DNA of 64,000 nucleotides from Ruminococcus_G sp964621905 (lineage in GTDB: Bacteria; Bacillota; Clostridia; Lachnospirales; Lachnospiraceae): assembly GCA_964621905.1 (NCBI GenBank), contig CAZUNG010000002.1, positions 1 through 64,000 of the forward strand, in the 5' to 3' direction. Made by a program: the position numbers and the translations under genes. Below are positions 18,448-25,871 of this stretch, in pieces. Below the pieces are notes generated by a model that was given only the letters and a program-made list of their open reading frames with translations, searched no databases and was not told the origin of the DNA. How positions within the stretch are numbered: the first letter of the stretch is position 1; every line of letters starts with the position of its first letter.

Positions 18448-19731
18448 ATGAACACCAGACAGGAACTCTATCAATCGCTTGGGATTGAGCAAACAGTATA
18501 TGATTTCGGTGAACAGATTCTGAAAGAACTCAAACCGCGCTTTGAAGCAATCGATGACATTGCAGAATACAATCAGCTGAAAGTGATCCGCGCCATGCAG
18601 GAAAACAGGGTCAGTGAAGCCTGTTTCGCTTCCAGCAGCGGCTACGGCTACAATGATCTCGGCCGCGACACGCTGGAGGCCGTCTATGCCTCCGCATTTC
18701 ACACAGAATCTGCACTTGTGCGCCCGCAGATCGCCTGCGGCACCCATGCACTCGCAGTTGCTCTTGCCGGAAATCTGCGGCCTGGTGATGAGCTTCTGTC
18801 ACCGGTAGGCAAACCGTACGATACTCTGGAAGAGGTGATCGGCATTCGGCCGTCCAACGGTTCCCTTGCCGAATACGGAGTCAGCTACCGTCAGGTGGAT
18901 TTAAAGGCAGACGGCTCCTTTGATTATGAAGGAATTGAACGCGCACTGAACGAAAAGACAAAACTGGTGACTATTCAGCGCTCCAAAGGATATCAGACAC
19001 GGCCTACGCTTTCTGTTGCACGCATTCAGGAACTGATCACTTTTATCAAGAGCCGGAAACCTGATGTCATCTGTATGGTGGATAATTGTTACGGGGAATT
19101 TGTAGAGACCATGGAACCAACGGATGCCGGAGCTGATTTGATCGTCGGATCACTGATCAAAAATCCGGGCGGCGGACTGGCGCCGATCGGCGGGTATATC
19201 GCCGGGAAAAAGGAATACGTTGAAAATGCTGCATATCGCCTTACCTCCCCGGGACTCGGCAAAGAAGTAGGCGCCACACTCGGCGTCAACCAGGCATTCT
19301 ATCAGGGATTTTTTCTGGCGCCAACGGTAGTGGCCGGCGCACTGAAAGGTGCCATCTTTGCCGCTAACGTATATGAAAAGCTGGGATTTGCAGTGGTGCC
19401 AAACGGAACAGAAAGCCGTCATGATATCATCCAGGCTGTCACTTTCGGAAAACCGGAAGGAGTTATCGCTTTCTGCAAGGGCATACAGGCCGCAGCTCCG
19501 GTTGACAGCTATGTATCCCCTGAACCCTGGGCCATGCCCGGATATGACAGTGAGGTTATTATGGCTGCCGGTGCCTTCGTTCAAGGTTCATCGATCGAGC
19601 TGAGTGCAGACGGACCGATCAAACCTCCATACGCCGTATATTTTCAGGGCGGACTCACCTGGGAACACGCAAAATTCGGTATCCTTATGAGCCTTCAAAA
19701 ATTAAAGGATGCACAGCTGGTGACACTGTAA
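18448..19731 (+). CDS. PLP-dependent methionine gamma-lyase family protein (YnbB / aluminium-resistance type)
   Basis: 427 aa fold-type I pyridoxal-phosphate enzyme of the YnbB family, called methionine gamma-lyase or aluminium resistance protein in databases. The cofactor region includes MVDNCYGEFVE, and the probable lysine lies in IVGSLIKNPGGGLAPIGGYI. The reaction is not well established; cleavage of a sulphur amino acid is a family-level guess. Its ribosome site GAGGAAA lies inside the end of miaA. The miaA-ynbB order is common in Firmicutes, although the usual hfq between them is absent. Confidence 0.85.
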   Translation: MNTRQELYQSLGIEQTVYDFGEQILKELKPRFEAIDDIAEYNQLKVIRAMQENRVSEACFASSSGYGYNDLGRDTLEAVYASAFHTESALVRPQIACGTHALAVALAGNLRPGDELLSPVGKPYDTLEEVIGIRPSNGSLAEYGVSYRQVDLKADGSFDYEGIERALNEKTKLVTIQRSKGYQTRPTLSVARIQELITFIKSRKPDVICMVDNCYGEFVETMEPTDAGADLIVGSLIKNPGGGLAPIGGYIAGKKEYVENAAYRLTSPGLGKEVGATLGVNQAFYQGFFLAPTVVAGALKGAIFAANVYEKLGFAVVPNGTESRHDIIQAVTFGKPEGVIAFCKGIQAAAPVDSYVSPEPWAMPGYDSEVIMAAGAFVQGSSIELSADGPIKPPYAVYFQGGLTWEHAKFGILMSLQKLKDAQLVTL

Positions 19732-19821
19732 GAATCAAGCAGTAAGCAGAGATTCACTCATACCTGATTCTATGGCGCGTCTGTGCCTGCAGGAGGAACG
19801 GTGGAGCAGAAGGAGGAACGC

Positions 19822-21006
19822 ATGCAGATTATCGTGATTGGCGGCGGTGCCGCAGGACTTATGGCAGCAGTCACGGCCGCGCAAAACGGCGCTTCAGTGA
19901 CTATATTGGAACAAAATGATACGGCTGGCAAAAAGCTTTTGGCAACCGGAAACGGAAAATGTAATCTGACCAACATCAAACAGGAACCCGCATACTACCG
20001 CGGTTCGGAACCTTTGTTTGCGTGGGAGGTGATTTCAGCTTTTCCCCTCAGCGAAACGCTGAGGTTCTTTACCCGTCTTGGCATTTATACCCGCAATAAA
20101 AACGGAGGTCTGTACCCATTCAGCGAACAGGCTTCTGCTGTTCGGGATGTCCTACGCATGGAAGCTGAGCATCTGCACGTGAAGCTAAAGACAAGAGAAC
20201 ATGTACAATGTATTGAAAAAACCGGGGTGTTTCAGGTGACAACACAGAGTTATACCTACCATGCAGACCGCGTGATTCTCGCTGCCGGCGGCGCTGCGTC
20301 CAATATCGCCGGTTCCGGTATGGATGGATTTCATTTGGCAGAATCTCTTGGCCATACGATTATCAAACCGCTGCCGGCGCTTGTCGGACTCCGCGGGGTT
20401 GGAAATTATTTTTCAAAATGGGCCGGAGTACGGTTTGAGGCATCTGTAACCCTGTATGCAAACGACGCTTCTATTCTCACTGAACGCGGTGAAGTACAGT
20501 TTACCGACTACGGTATTTCCGGAATCCCTGTTTTTCAGGTGAGCCGTTTTGCCGCCCGTGCACTGGACGAAGGCCAGAGAGTGCTCGCAGTTCTTGATTT
20601 TATGCCCGATTTTACCGTGGAGGAACTGCTTGTCTTTTTAGAAACCAGGCAGGAACAGTGTCCGTACAAGACGATTTCAGAATCGCTGATCGGCCTTTTT
20701 CCACAAAAGCTGATCTCTTTGTTCTGTACCGAAATCAGAACCCTGGCAGAGCTTGCAGGAAAGTTAAAGGAATTCCCGGTTATCATAAAAGGTGTTCATT
20801 CGATGGAGCAGGCGCAGGTCACAAGCGGCGGTGTCTTCACCGGTGAGATCAATGCCGCCACCATGGAATCCCAAAAAATATCCGGACTATATTTTGCCGG
20901 TGAAGTCGTCGATGTTGACGGCTGCTGCGGAGGATACAATCTGCAGTGGGCCTGGAGCAGCGGCGCACTGGCCGGAAAAAGCAGCGCAGCAAAGGAGCCG
21001 TTATGA
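19822..21006 (+). CDS. HI0933-like NAD(P)/FAD-dependent oxidoreductase (BaiN family)
   Basis: 394 aa flavoprotein. The N-terminal dinucleotide fold IVIGGGAAGLMAA is followed by the family signature KLLATGNGKCNLTN and ends with GLYFAGEVVDVDGCCGGYN near the C-terminus, which closes the FAD site. Family members include BaiN, proposed to act in bile-acid dehydroxylation, but most have no known substrate. ATG 19822 is chosen over an ATG at 19783 because AGGAGG is at 19811-19816. The stop overlaps the next flavoprotein start (ATGA at 21003-21006). Confidence 0.85.
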   Translation: MQIIVIGGGAAGLMAAVTAAQNGASVTILEQNDTAGKKLLATGNGKCNLTNIKQEPAYYRGSEPLFAWEVISAFPLSETLRFFTRLGIYTRNKNGGLYPFSEQASAVRDVLRMEAEHLHVKLKTREHVQCIEKTGVFQVTTQSYTYHADRVILAAGGAASNIAGSGMDGFHLAESLGHTIIKPLPALVGLRGVGNYFSKWAGVRFEASVTLYANDASILTERGEVQFTDYGISGIPVFQVSRFAARALDEGQRVLAVLDFMPDFTVEELLVFLETRQEQCPYKTISESLIGLFPQKLISLFCTEIRTLAELAGKLKEFPVIIKGVHSMEQAQVTSGGVFTGEINAATMESQKISGLYFAGEVVDVDGCCGGYNLQWAWSSGALAGKSSAAKEPL

Positions 21007-22604
21007 TCCGAATCACACAATTGAAATTACCAATTTCTCACACCAGGGAAGATATGATCCATAAAGCTGCCAAACTTTTGAAAATTCCGGCGGACCGGAT
21101 TCTGGAGTGCGATATCATCCGTCAGTCTTTGGATGCCCGAAAGAAGCCTGCTCTTTTTTTCGTCTATACCATCGATGTGAAAACAGATGACGAATCAAAA
21201 ATCCTTCAGAAAATAAACGATAAAAATATTACGTTAACCAGGCGTTCTTCCTATACCTTTCCGCTTCCTCCATTCTCCGCAGAGAACCGTCCGGTAATCG
21301 CAGGAAGCGGTCCGGCAGGTTTATTCTGTGCATGGATGCTTGCCAAACACGGAATCCGTCCAATCGTTATGGAGCGTGGGGAGCCGGTAGAACAGCGTAT
21401 GAAAAGTGTTGCTCATTTCTGGCAGACCGGCATCCTCAACGAACAGTCAAATGTCCAGTTCGGAGAGGGCGGTGCCGGAACGTTCTCAGACGGCAAACTG
21501 AACACCTCCGTAAAAGACCCGAAAGGCCGAAATCACGAAGTTTTGAAGATGTTTGTGGAGGCAGGCGCCCCCGCAGAGATTCTGTATCAGCAAAAACCGC
21601 ATCTCGGTACAGATCTGCTCGTAGATATTGTAAAAAACATCCGGGTTCAGATCGAACATCTGGGCGGAGAGTTTTTCTTTGAAACACAGCTGACGGATCT
21701 GGAGATTCGCAGCGGTCAGCTCTGTGCCGTTGAGCTGAACCATACAAAATGGCTGCCTGCCCGTCATCTTGTCTGCGCCATCGGACACAGTGCACGCGAT
21801 ACATTTGCAATGCTTCATAAAAAGGGCATCTGCATGAGTGCAAAATCGTTTGCCGCCGGCATCCGGATCGAACATCCGCAGGATATGATCAACCTCTGTC
21901 AGTACGGCCAGAGGGAAGTTCCTCTTCTTGGCTCTGCTTCTTATAAATTAACGCATCAGCTGCCTGGCGGACGCGGTGTCTACACCTTCTGCATGTGTCC
22001 CGGGGGATATGTCGTCAACGCTTCCTCAGAACAGAACCGCCTGGCGGTAAACGGAATGAGTTATCACGACAGAAATTCAGGGAATGCCAACAGCGCCGTG
22101 ATTGTCACTGTGACTCCCGGGGATTTTCAGCCTTATCTCTCACCGGATACACCGCCCGAACTGGCGGGACTTGCTTTTCAGCGCTGCCTGGAGGAACAGG
22201 CTTACCGGGCGGCAGGCGGATCCGTACCGGTCCAGCTCTTTGAAGATTTTGAATTGCGCACTGAGAGCCGTTCTTTCGGCGACGTTATCCCGAATATCAA
22301 AGGGAGCCATAAACTCTCCAATATCCGTTCTTGCCTCCCTGAATTTATGGGAGAGGCGCTCGTTGCGGGAATCCATGCATTCGGCAAAAAAATCCCGGGA
22401 TTTGACCGGGGTGACTGCCTTCTCAGCGCAGTGGAGAGCCGGACCTCATCCCCCATACGGATCCATCGGGACGCCTCCATGATGAGCAACATATCCGGTA
22501 TTTTTCCATGCGGCGAAGGCGCAGGTTACGCCGGAGGTATCACTTCGGCAGCAATCGACGGCCTGAAAACAGCAGAAGCTGTCGCTGCGGCTTTGAAAAT
22601 GTGA
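21003..22604 (+). CDS. FAD-dependent dehydrogenase (COG2509 type)
   Basis: 533 aa. Residues 1-95 form a ferredoxin-like N-terminal domain. The FAD fold then begins at PVIAGSGPAGLFCAWML, followed by VERGEPVEQRM-like sequence and GEGGAGTFSDGKLNT. FPCGEGAGYAGGITSAAIDG closes the nucleotide site at the C-terminus. The family is widespread and annotated only as an uncharacterised FAD-dependent dehydrogenase. The start at 21003, with AAGGAG at 20992-20997, makes it coupled to the preceding flavoprotein. Confidence 0.85.
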   Translation: MIRITQLKLPISHTREDMIHKAAKLLKIPADRILECDIIRQSLDARKKPALFFVYTIDVKTDDESKILQKINDKNITLTRRSSYTFPLPPFSAENRPVIAGSGPAGLFCAWMLAKHGIRPIVMERGEPVEQRMKSVAHFWQTGILNEQSNVQFGEGGAGTFSDGKLNTSVKDPKGRNHEVLKMFVEAGAPAEILYQQKPHLGTDLLVDIVKNIRVQIEHLGGEFFFETQLTDLEIRSGQLCAVELNHTKWLPARHLVCAIGHSARDTFAMLHKKGICMSAKSFAAGIRIEHPQDMINLCQYGQREVPLLGSASYKLTHQLPGGRGVYTFCMCPGGYVVNASSEQNRLAVNGMSYHDRNSGNANSAVIVTVTPGDFQPYLSPDTPPELAGLAFQRCLEEQAYRAAGGSVPVQLFEDFELRTESRSFGDVIPNIKGSHKLSNIRSCLPEFMGEALVAGIHAFGKKIPGFDRGDCLLSAVESRTSSPIRIHRDASMMSNISGIFPCGEGAGYAGGITSAAIDGLKTAEAVAAALKM

Positions 22605-22650
22605 AATCTTTAAATAACGGGAAATAGCGGTATACTTTGCGCCCTATTTG

Positions 22651-22659
22651 TGCTAGAAT
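22651..22659 (+). promoter_or_regulatory. Weak extended -10 promoter candidate upstream of radC
   Basis: TGCTAGAAT, an extended -10 element, lies 61 bases before radC. No good -35 is seen 16-18 bases upstream. The 115-base gap between the flavoprotein and radC is otherwise without visible structure. Confidence 0.3.
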
Positions 22660-22719
22660 ATAAAATGAATTTTTATGTAAAGTACCTGCTGACTCTGCCT
22701 GAAGAGAGACAGGAGGTCT

Positions 22720-23424
22720 ATGAAAAAACACGAAACGATAAAAAAATTGCCTGTCGAATCACGCCCTTATGAAAAATTCCGTCAAAAAGGCGCGCGGTCG
22801 TTGACTGACGCGGAACTTCTCGCTATTATTCTCAGAAGCGGAACACGCGGCATCTCATCCATAGAACTTGCTCAGGATCTGCTCACGCTGTCCAAAGGGC
22901 ATGAAGGACTGCTCGGGCTCCATCATCTGTCACTTGCACAGCTCATGGAAGTAAAAGGTATCGGGGATGTGAAAGCAATACAGGTGAAATGTATCGGTGA
23001 ATTGTCAAGACGGATTGCAAAAGGGGCGTTTGGACCATTTCTGGATTTCAAGAATCCGGATACAATTGCCGATTATTATATGGAAGATTTAAGGCACCAG
23101 GAACAGGAAGTACTGATGTGCATTATGCTGGATACCAAGAATCATTTTCTGGGTGATGTGCAGATTTCCAAAGGAACAGTGAATGCGTCGCTGATTTCTC
23201 CGCGCGAGATTTTTCTGTCAGCGCTTCAGTTCCATGCAGTCCATGTTATCCTAGTGCACAACCATCCAAGCGGGAATCCGCTGCCAAGCGGCGAGGACAT
23301 TCGGATCACACGGCGTATCCAGAATGCCGGTGAACTGCTCGGTATTTATCTGCTGGATCACATCATTATCGGTGACCGGCGGCATATCAGTCTGTGTCAG
23401 GAGGGGATGATACAGAGGTCATAA
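22720..23424 (+). CDS. radC: RadC family protein (JAB/MPN metalloprotease-like domain)
   Basis: 234 aa. An N-terminal helix-hairpin-helix region (about 45-100) precedes the JAB1/MPN-like domain, with metal motif HNHPSGNPLPSGEDI and an upstream glutamate (about residues 110-234). RadC is named for a DNA-repair link that has since been questioned; the biochemical role is unclear. Its position just before mreBCD is conserved in Firmicutes. The ribosome site is AGGAGG before ATG 22720. Confidence 0.93.
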   Translation: MKKHETIKKLPVESRPYEKFRQKGARSLTDAELLAIILRSGTRGISSIELAQDLLTLSKGHEGLLGLHHLSLAQLMEVKGIGDVKAIQVKCIGELSRRIAKGAFGPFLDFKNPDTIADYYMEDLRHQEQEVLMCIMLDTKNHFLGDVQISKGTVNASLISPREIFLSALQFHAVHVILVHNHPSGNPLPSGEDIRITRRIQNAGELLGIYLLDHIIIGDRRHISLCQEGMIQRS

Positions 23425-23439
23425 AGGGGTTATAAGTTT

Positions 23440-24468
23440 ATGGTTTTACAGCATGTATTCGGAGTGGATCTTGGTTCAGATACGATCAAAATCTACTCTC
23501 TGAAAAAAGATGAAATCTTAATAGAAAAAAACATGATTGCTATCCGCAATAAAGAGGAAGTTCTCGCAGTGGGAAATGATGCGTATGAGATGTATGAAAA
23601 GGCTCCGCATAATATTGAGGTTTCCTCTCCGATGAGCGGCGGCATGATTGCCAACATCGGCCATCTGGAAGTGGTTCTCCACCTGTTGCTGCGAAAGCTG
23701 AACAAACACTTCGGGAGCAGGCCGATTGTCTATTTTTCTGTGCCGATGAATATGACAGAGATTGAGAAACGTGCCTACAATACGATTGCCAGCGGCGGCG
23801 ATCTGCGGAAAAGCCGGATTTTTCTGGTGGAGCGGCCCATTGTAAATGCTCTGTCCCTCGGAATACCGATTTCCAAAAGCAAGGGTTCCATGATCGTTGA
23901 TATGGGTGCCGAGTGCACGGAAATCTCTGTCCTCGCAGACAACCGGGTGATTATCAGCAAACCGTTGTCCTTTGGGGGGAACCGGATTGATGAAGCGATT
24001 GTTTCCAATGTGAGAAAGCGCTGCGGACTGCACATCAGCCGCAGAATGGCCTCAAGACTGAAAACTGCCATGGCCGGCCTCTCTTCGAATGTGATAGAAG
24101 CGCGTAAAGTCGTAGGGCTTGATACGATCTCCGGTCTTCCGAAAGAGGGGGTCGTCAGTTCCGCAGTCATCAATGAGGTTATCCGCAATCAGCTCAGCCA
24201 GGCAGCAGACGAGATCCAGCTGTTTTTGGAACGAACCCCTCCCCAGATACATAACAGTATCACCCGGGAAGGGATCTATCTGACCGGAGGCTGTACCAGA
24301 ATCGAACATATCGATACATACCTGGCGGAACAAATCGGATGTGCTGCCCACATCTCTCAATACAGCGATGCGTCCGCCGTCTACGGCCTAAAAGAAATCA
24401 TCACACATAAGTCGTTGCAGCACTGGGCATTCACCACAAAAAGCAGCAATAAGAAATACAGATTTTAA
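23440..24468 (+). CDS. mreB: Divergent MreB-type actin-like rod-shape protein
   Basis: 342 aa actin-fold protein. The phosphate-1 loop is FGVDLGSDTIKIYS, the middle motif is SVPMNMTEIEKRAYNTIA, phosphate-2 is MIVDMGAECTEISVL, and the adenosine region is IYLTGGCTRIEH. Motifs depart from canonical MreB (for example SDT for the usual TAN in loop 1), so it may be a lineage-specific paralogue. Its location before mreC and mreD supports a role in guiding sidewall peptidoglycan synthesis. Confidence 0.85.
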   Translation: MVLQHVFGVDLGSDTIKIYSLKKDEILIEKNMIAIRNKEEVLAVGNDAYEMYEKAPHNIEVSSPMSGGMIANIGHLEVVLHLLLRKLNKHFGSRPIVYFSVPMNMTEIEKRAYNTIASGGDLRKSRIFLVERPIVNALSLGIPISKSKGSMIVDMGAECTEISVLADNRVIISKPLSFGGNRIDEAIVSNVRKRCGLHISRRMASRLKTAMAGLSSNVIEARKVVGLDTISGLPKEGVVSSAVINEVIRNQLSQAADEIQLFLERTPPQIHNSITREGIYLTGGCTRIEHIDTYLAEQIGCAAHISQYSDASAVYGLKEIITHKSLQHWAFTTKSSNKKYRF

Positions 24469-24489
24469 TTGAGGACAAAGGTTGAAAGC

Positions 24490-25344
24490 ATGAAAAAAAA
24501 GAATCGGTTTTCCATAAAAACTAAACATTGGATCATCATCATGACCATCGTCTGTATCGGTCTGATCGCACTGGCAGCGACTTCAAGATTTTCTTTTGCA
24601 CCGGTTCAGCGCGGAGCTGGTTATGTCATCTCGCCTTTTCAGAAAGGGATCAACACGGTCGGTACATGGCTGCGCGACCAGACAAGCGGCTTTATCAATG
24701 CAAAGAAACTGAAACAAGAAAACGAAATCCTGCAGGAAAAAGTAGATACCCTGACGGAAGAGAACAGTAATCTGCTGCAGGGACAGGATGAACTGGAACG
24801 CCTCAGACAGTTGTATGAACTGGACAAAGAATACTCTGAATACGAAAAGATAGCCGCGCAGGTCATATCAAAAGACCCGGGCAACTGGTACAATACCTTT
24901 GTGATCAACCGCGGAAGCGATGACGGTATTCAAGTCGATATGAACGTGATTGCAAACGGCGGTCTGGCCGGCATCATAACTGAAGTCGGAAAAGACTGGG
25001 CAACCGTCCGGTCCATCATCGATGATTCCAGCAATGTCAGTGCAATGGTCGCGACGACTTCAGACAGCTGTTTTGTCACCGGCAATCTGCTGCTGATGGA
25101 TGAAGGCAAATTAAATTTCATTCAGCTGACAGATAAAGAGGACAAGGTACAGGTTGGCGACCGGATTGTCACTTCAAACATCAGTGATAAGTTTTTGAAA
25201 GGAATCCTGATCGGATATATCGATGAAATAAACAATGATACGAACAATCTGACAAAGAACGGATATCTGATTCCCGTTGTTGATTTTGCCCATCTCCACG
25301 AAGTTCTGGTAATAAAGGAATTAAAGAATAAAGGAGGAAACTGA
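24490..25344 (+). CDS. mreC: Rod shape-determining protein MreC
   Basis: 284 aa. One N-terminal membrane helix (about residues 14-32) is followed by a coiled coil (LKQENEILQEKVDTLTEENS) and the beta-rich MreC domain (GNWYNTFVINRGSDDGI, GLAGIITEVGKDWATV, VGDRIVTS). It bridges MreB/MreD and PBP2 outside the membrane. I prefer ATG 24490 over TTG 24469, since only the former has a plausible ribosome site (AAAGG). It abuts mreD with a one-base overlap. Confidence 0.92.
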   Translation: MKKKNRFSIKTKHWIIIMTIVCIGLIALAATSRFSFAPVQRGAGYVISPFQKGINTVGTWLRDQTSGFINAKKLKQENEILQEKVDTLTEENSNLLQGQDELERLRQLYELDKEYSEYEKIAAQVISKDPGNWYNTFVINRGSDDGIQVDMNVIANGGLAGIITEVGKDWATVRSIIDDSSNVSAMVATTSDSCFVTGNLLLMDEGKLNFIQLTDKEDKVQVGDRIVTSNISDKFLKGILIGYIDEINNDTNNLTKNGYLIPVVDFAHLHEVLVIKELKNKGGN

Positions 25345-25871
25345 TGCGCAGAAAACTGATTCTGGCTGTTCTGGTCCTTTTGACCTTTTTACTGCAAAGT
25401 ACTGTATTTAAAGCACTTTCCATTGCATCCATCACACCGAATCTGCTGTTGATTCTGACAGTATCGTTTGGGTTCATGTGCGGAAAGCGCATTGGTATGT
25501 TTACCGGATTTCTGAGCGGACTTATGATTGATATGTTTTACGGAAATCTTTTCGGTTTCCATGCACTTTTATATATGTGGATCGGATTTTTGAATGGCTT
25601 TTTGTATAAAGTCTATTACGACGAGGATATTAAAGTACCGACCATGCTGGTAACTGTCAGCGACGCCGTATACGGTATTGCCATTTACGGACTGCAGTTT
25701 ATGCTTCGGGGACGACTCAATTTTTTCGGATATCTCAAGCAGATCATCATCCCGGAAATTGTTTATACCGTTGTAATGACACTGATCTTTTACCGTCTGT
25801 TTTTATGGATCAACCGACAGATGCTTGAATACGAAATGGAAGGACAACGATCACCTTGGTTAAGAAGATAA
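25344..25871 (+). CDS. mreD: Rod shape-determining protein MreD
   Basis: 175 aa integral membrane protein with five or six hydrophobic helices and the family pattern VSFGFMCGKRIGMFTGFLSGLMIDMFYG. It is the membrane partner of MreC in the elongation complex. AGGAGG precedes the start. The end overlaps the PBP2 gene by 16 bases. Confidence 0.92.
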   Translation: MRRKLILAVLVLLTFLLQSTVFKALSIASITPNLLLILTVSFGFMCGKRIGMFTGFLSGLMIDMFYGNLFGFHALLYMWIGFLNGFLYKVYYDEDIKVPTMLVTVSDAVYGIAIYGLQFMLRGRLNFFGYLKQIIIPEIVYTVVMTLIFYRLFLWINRQMLEYEMEGQRSPWLRR

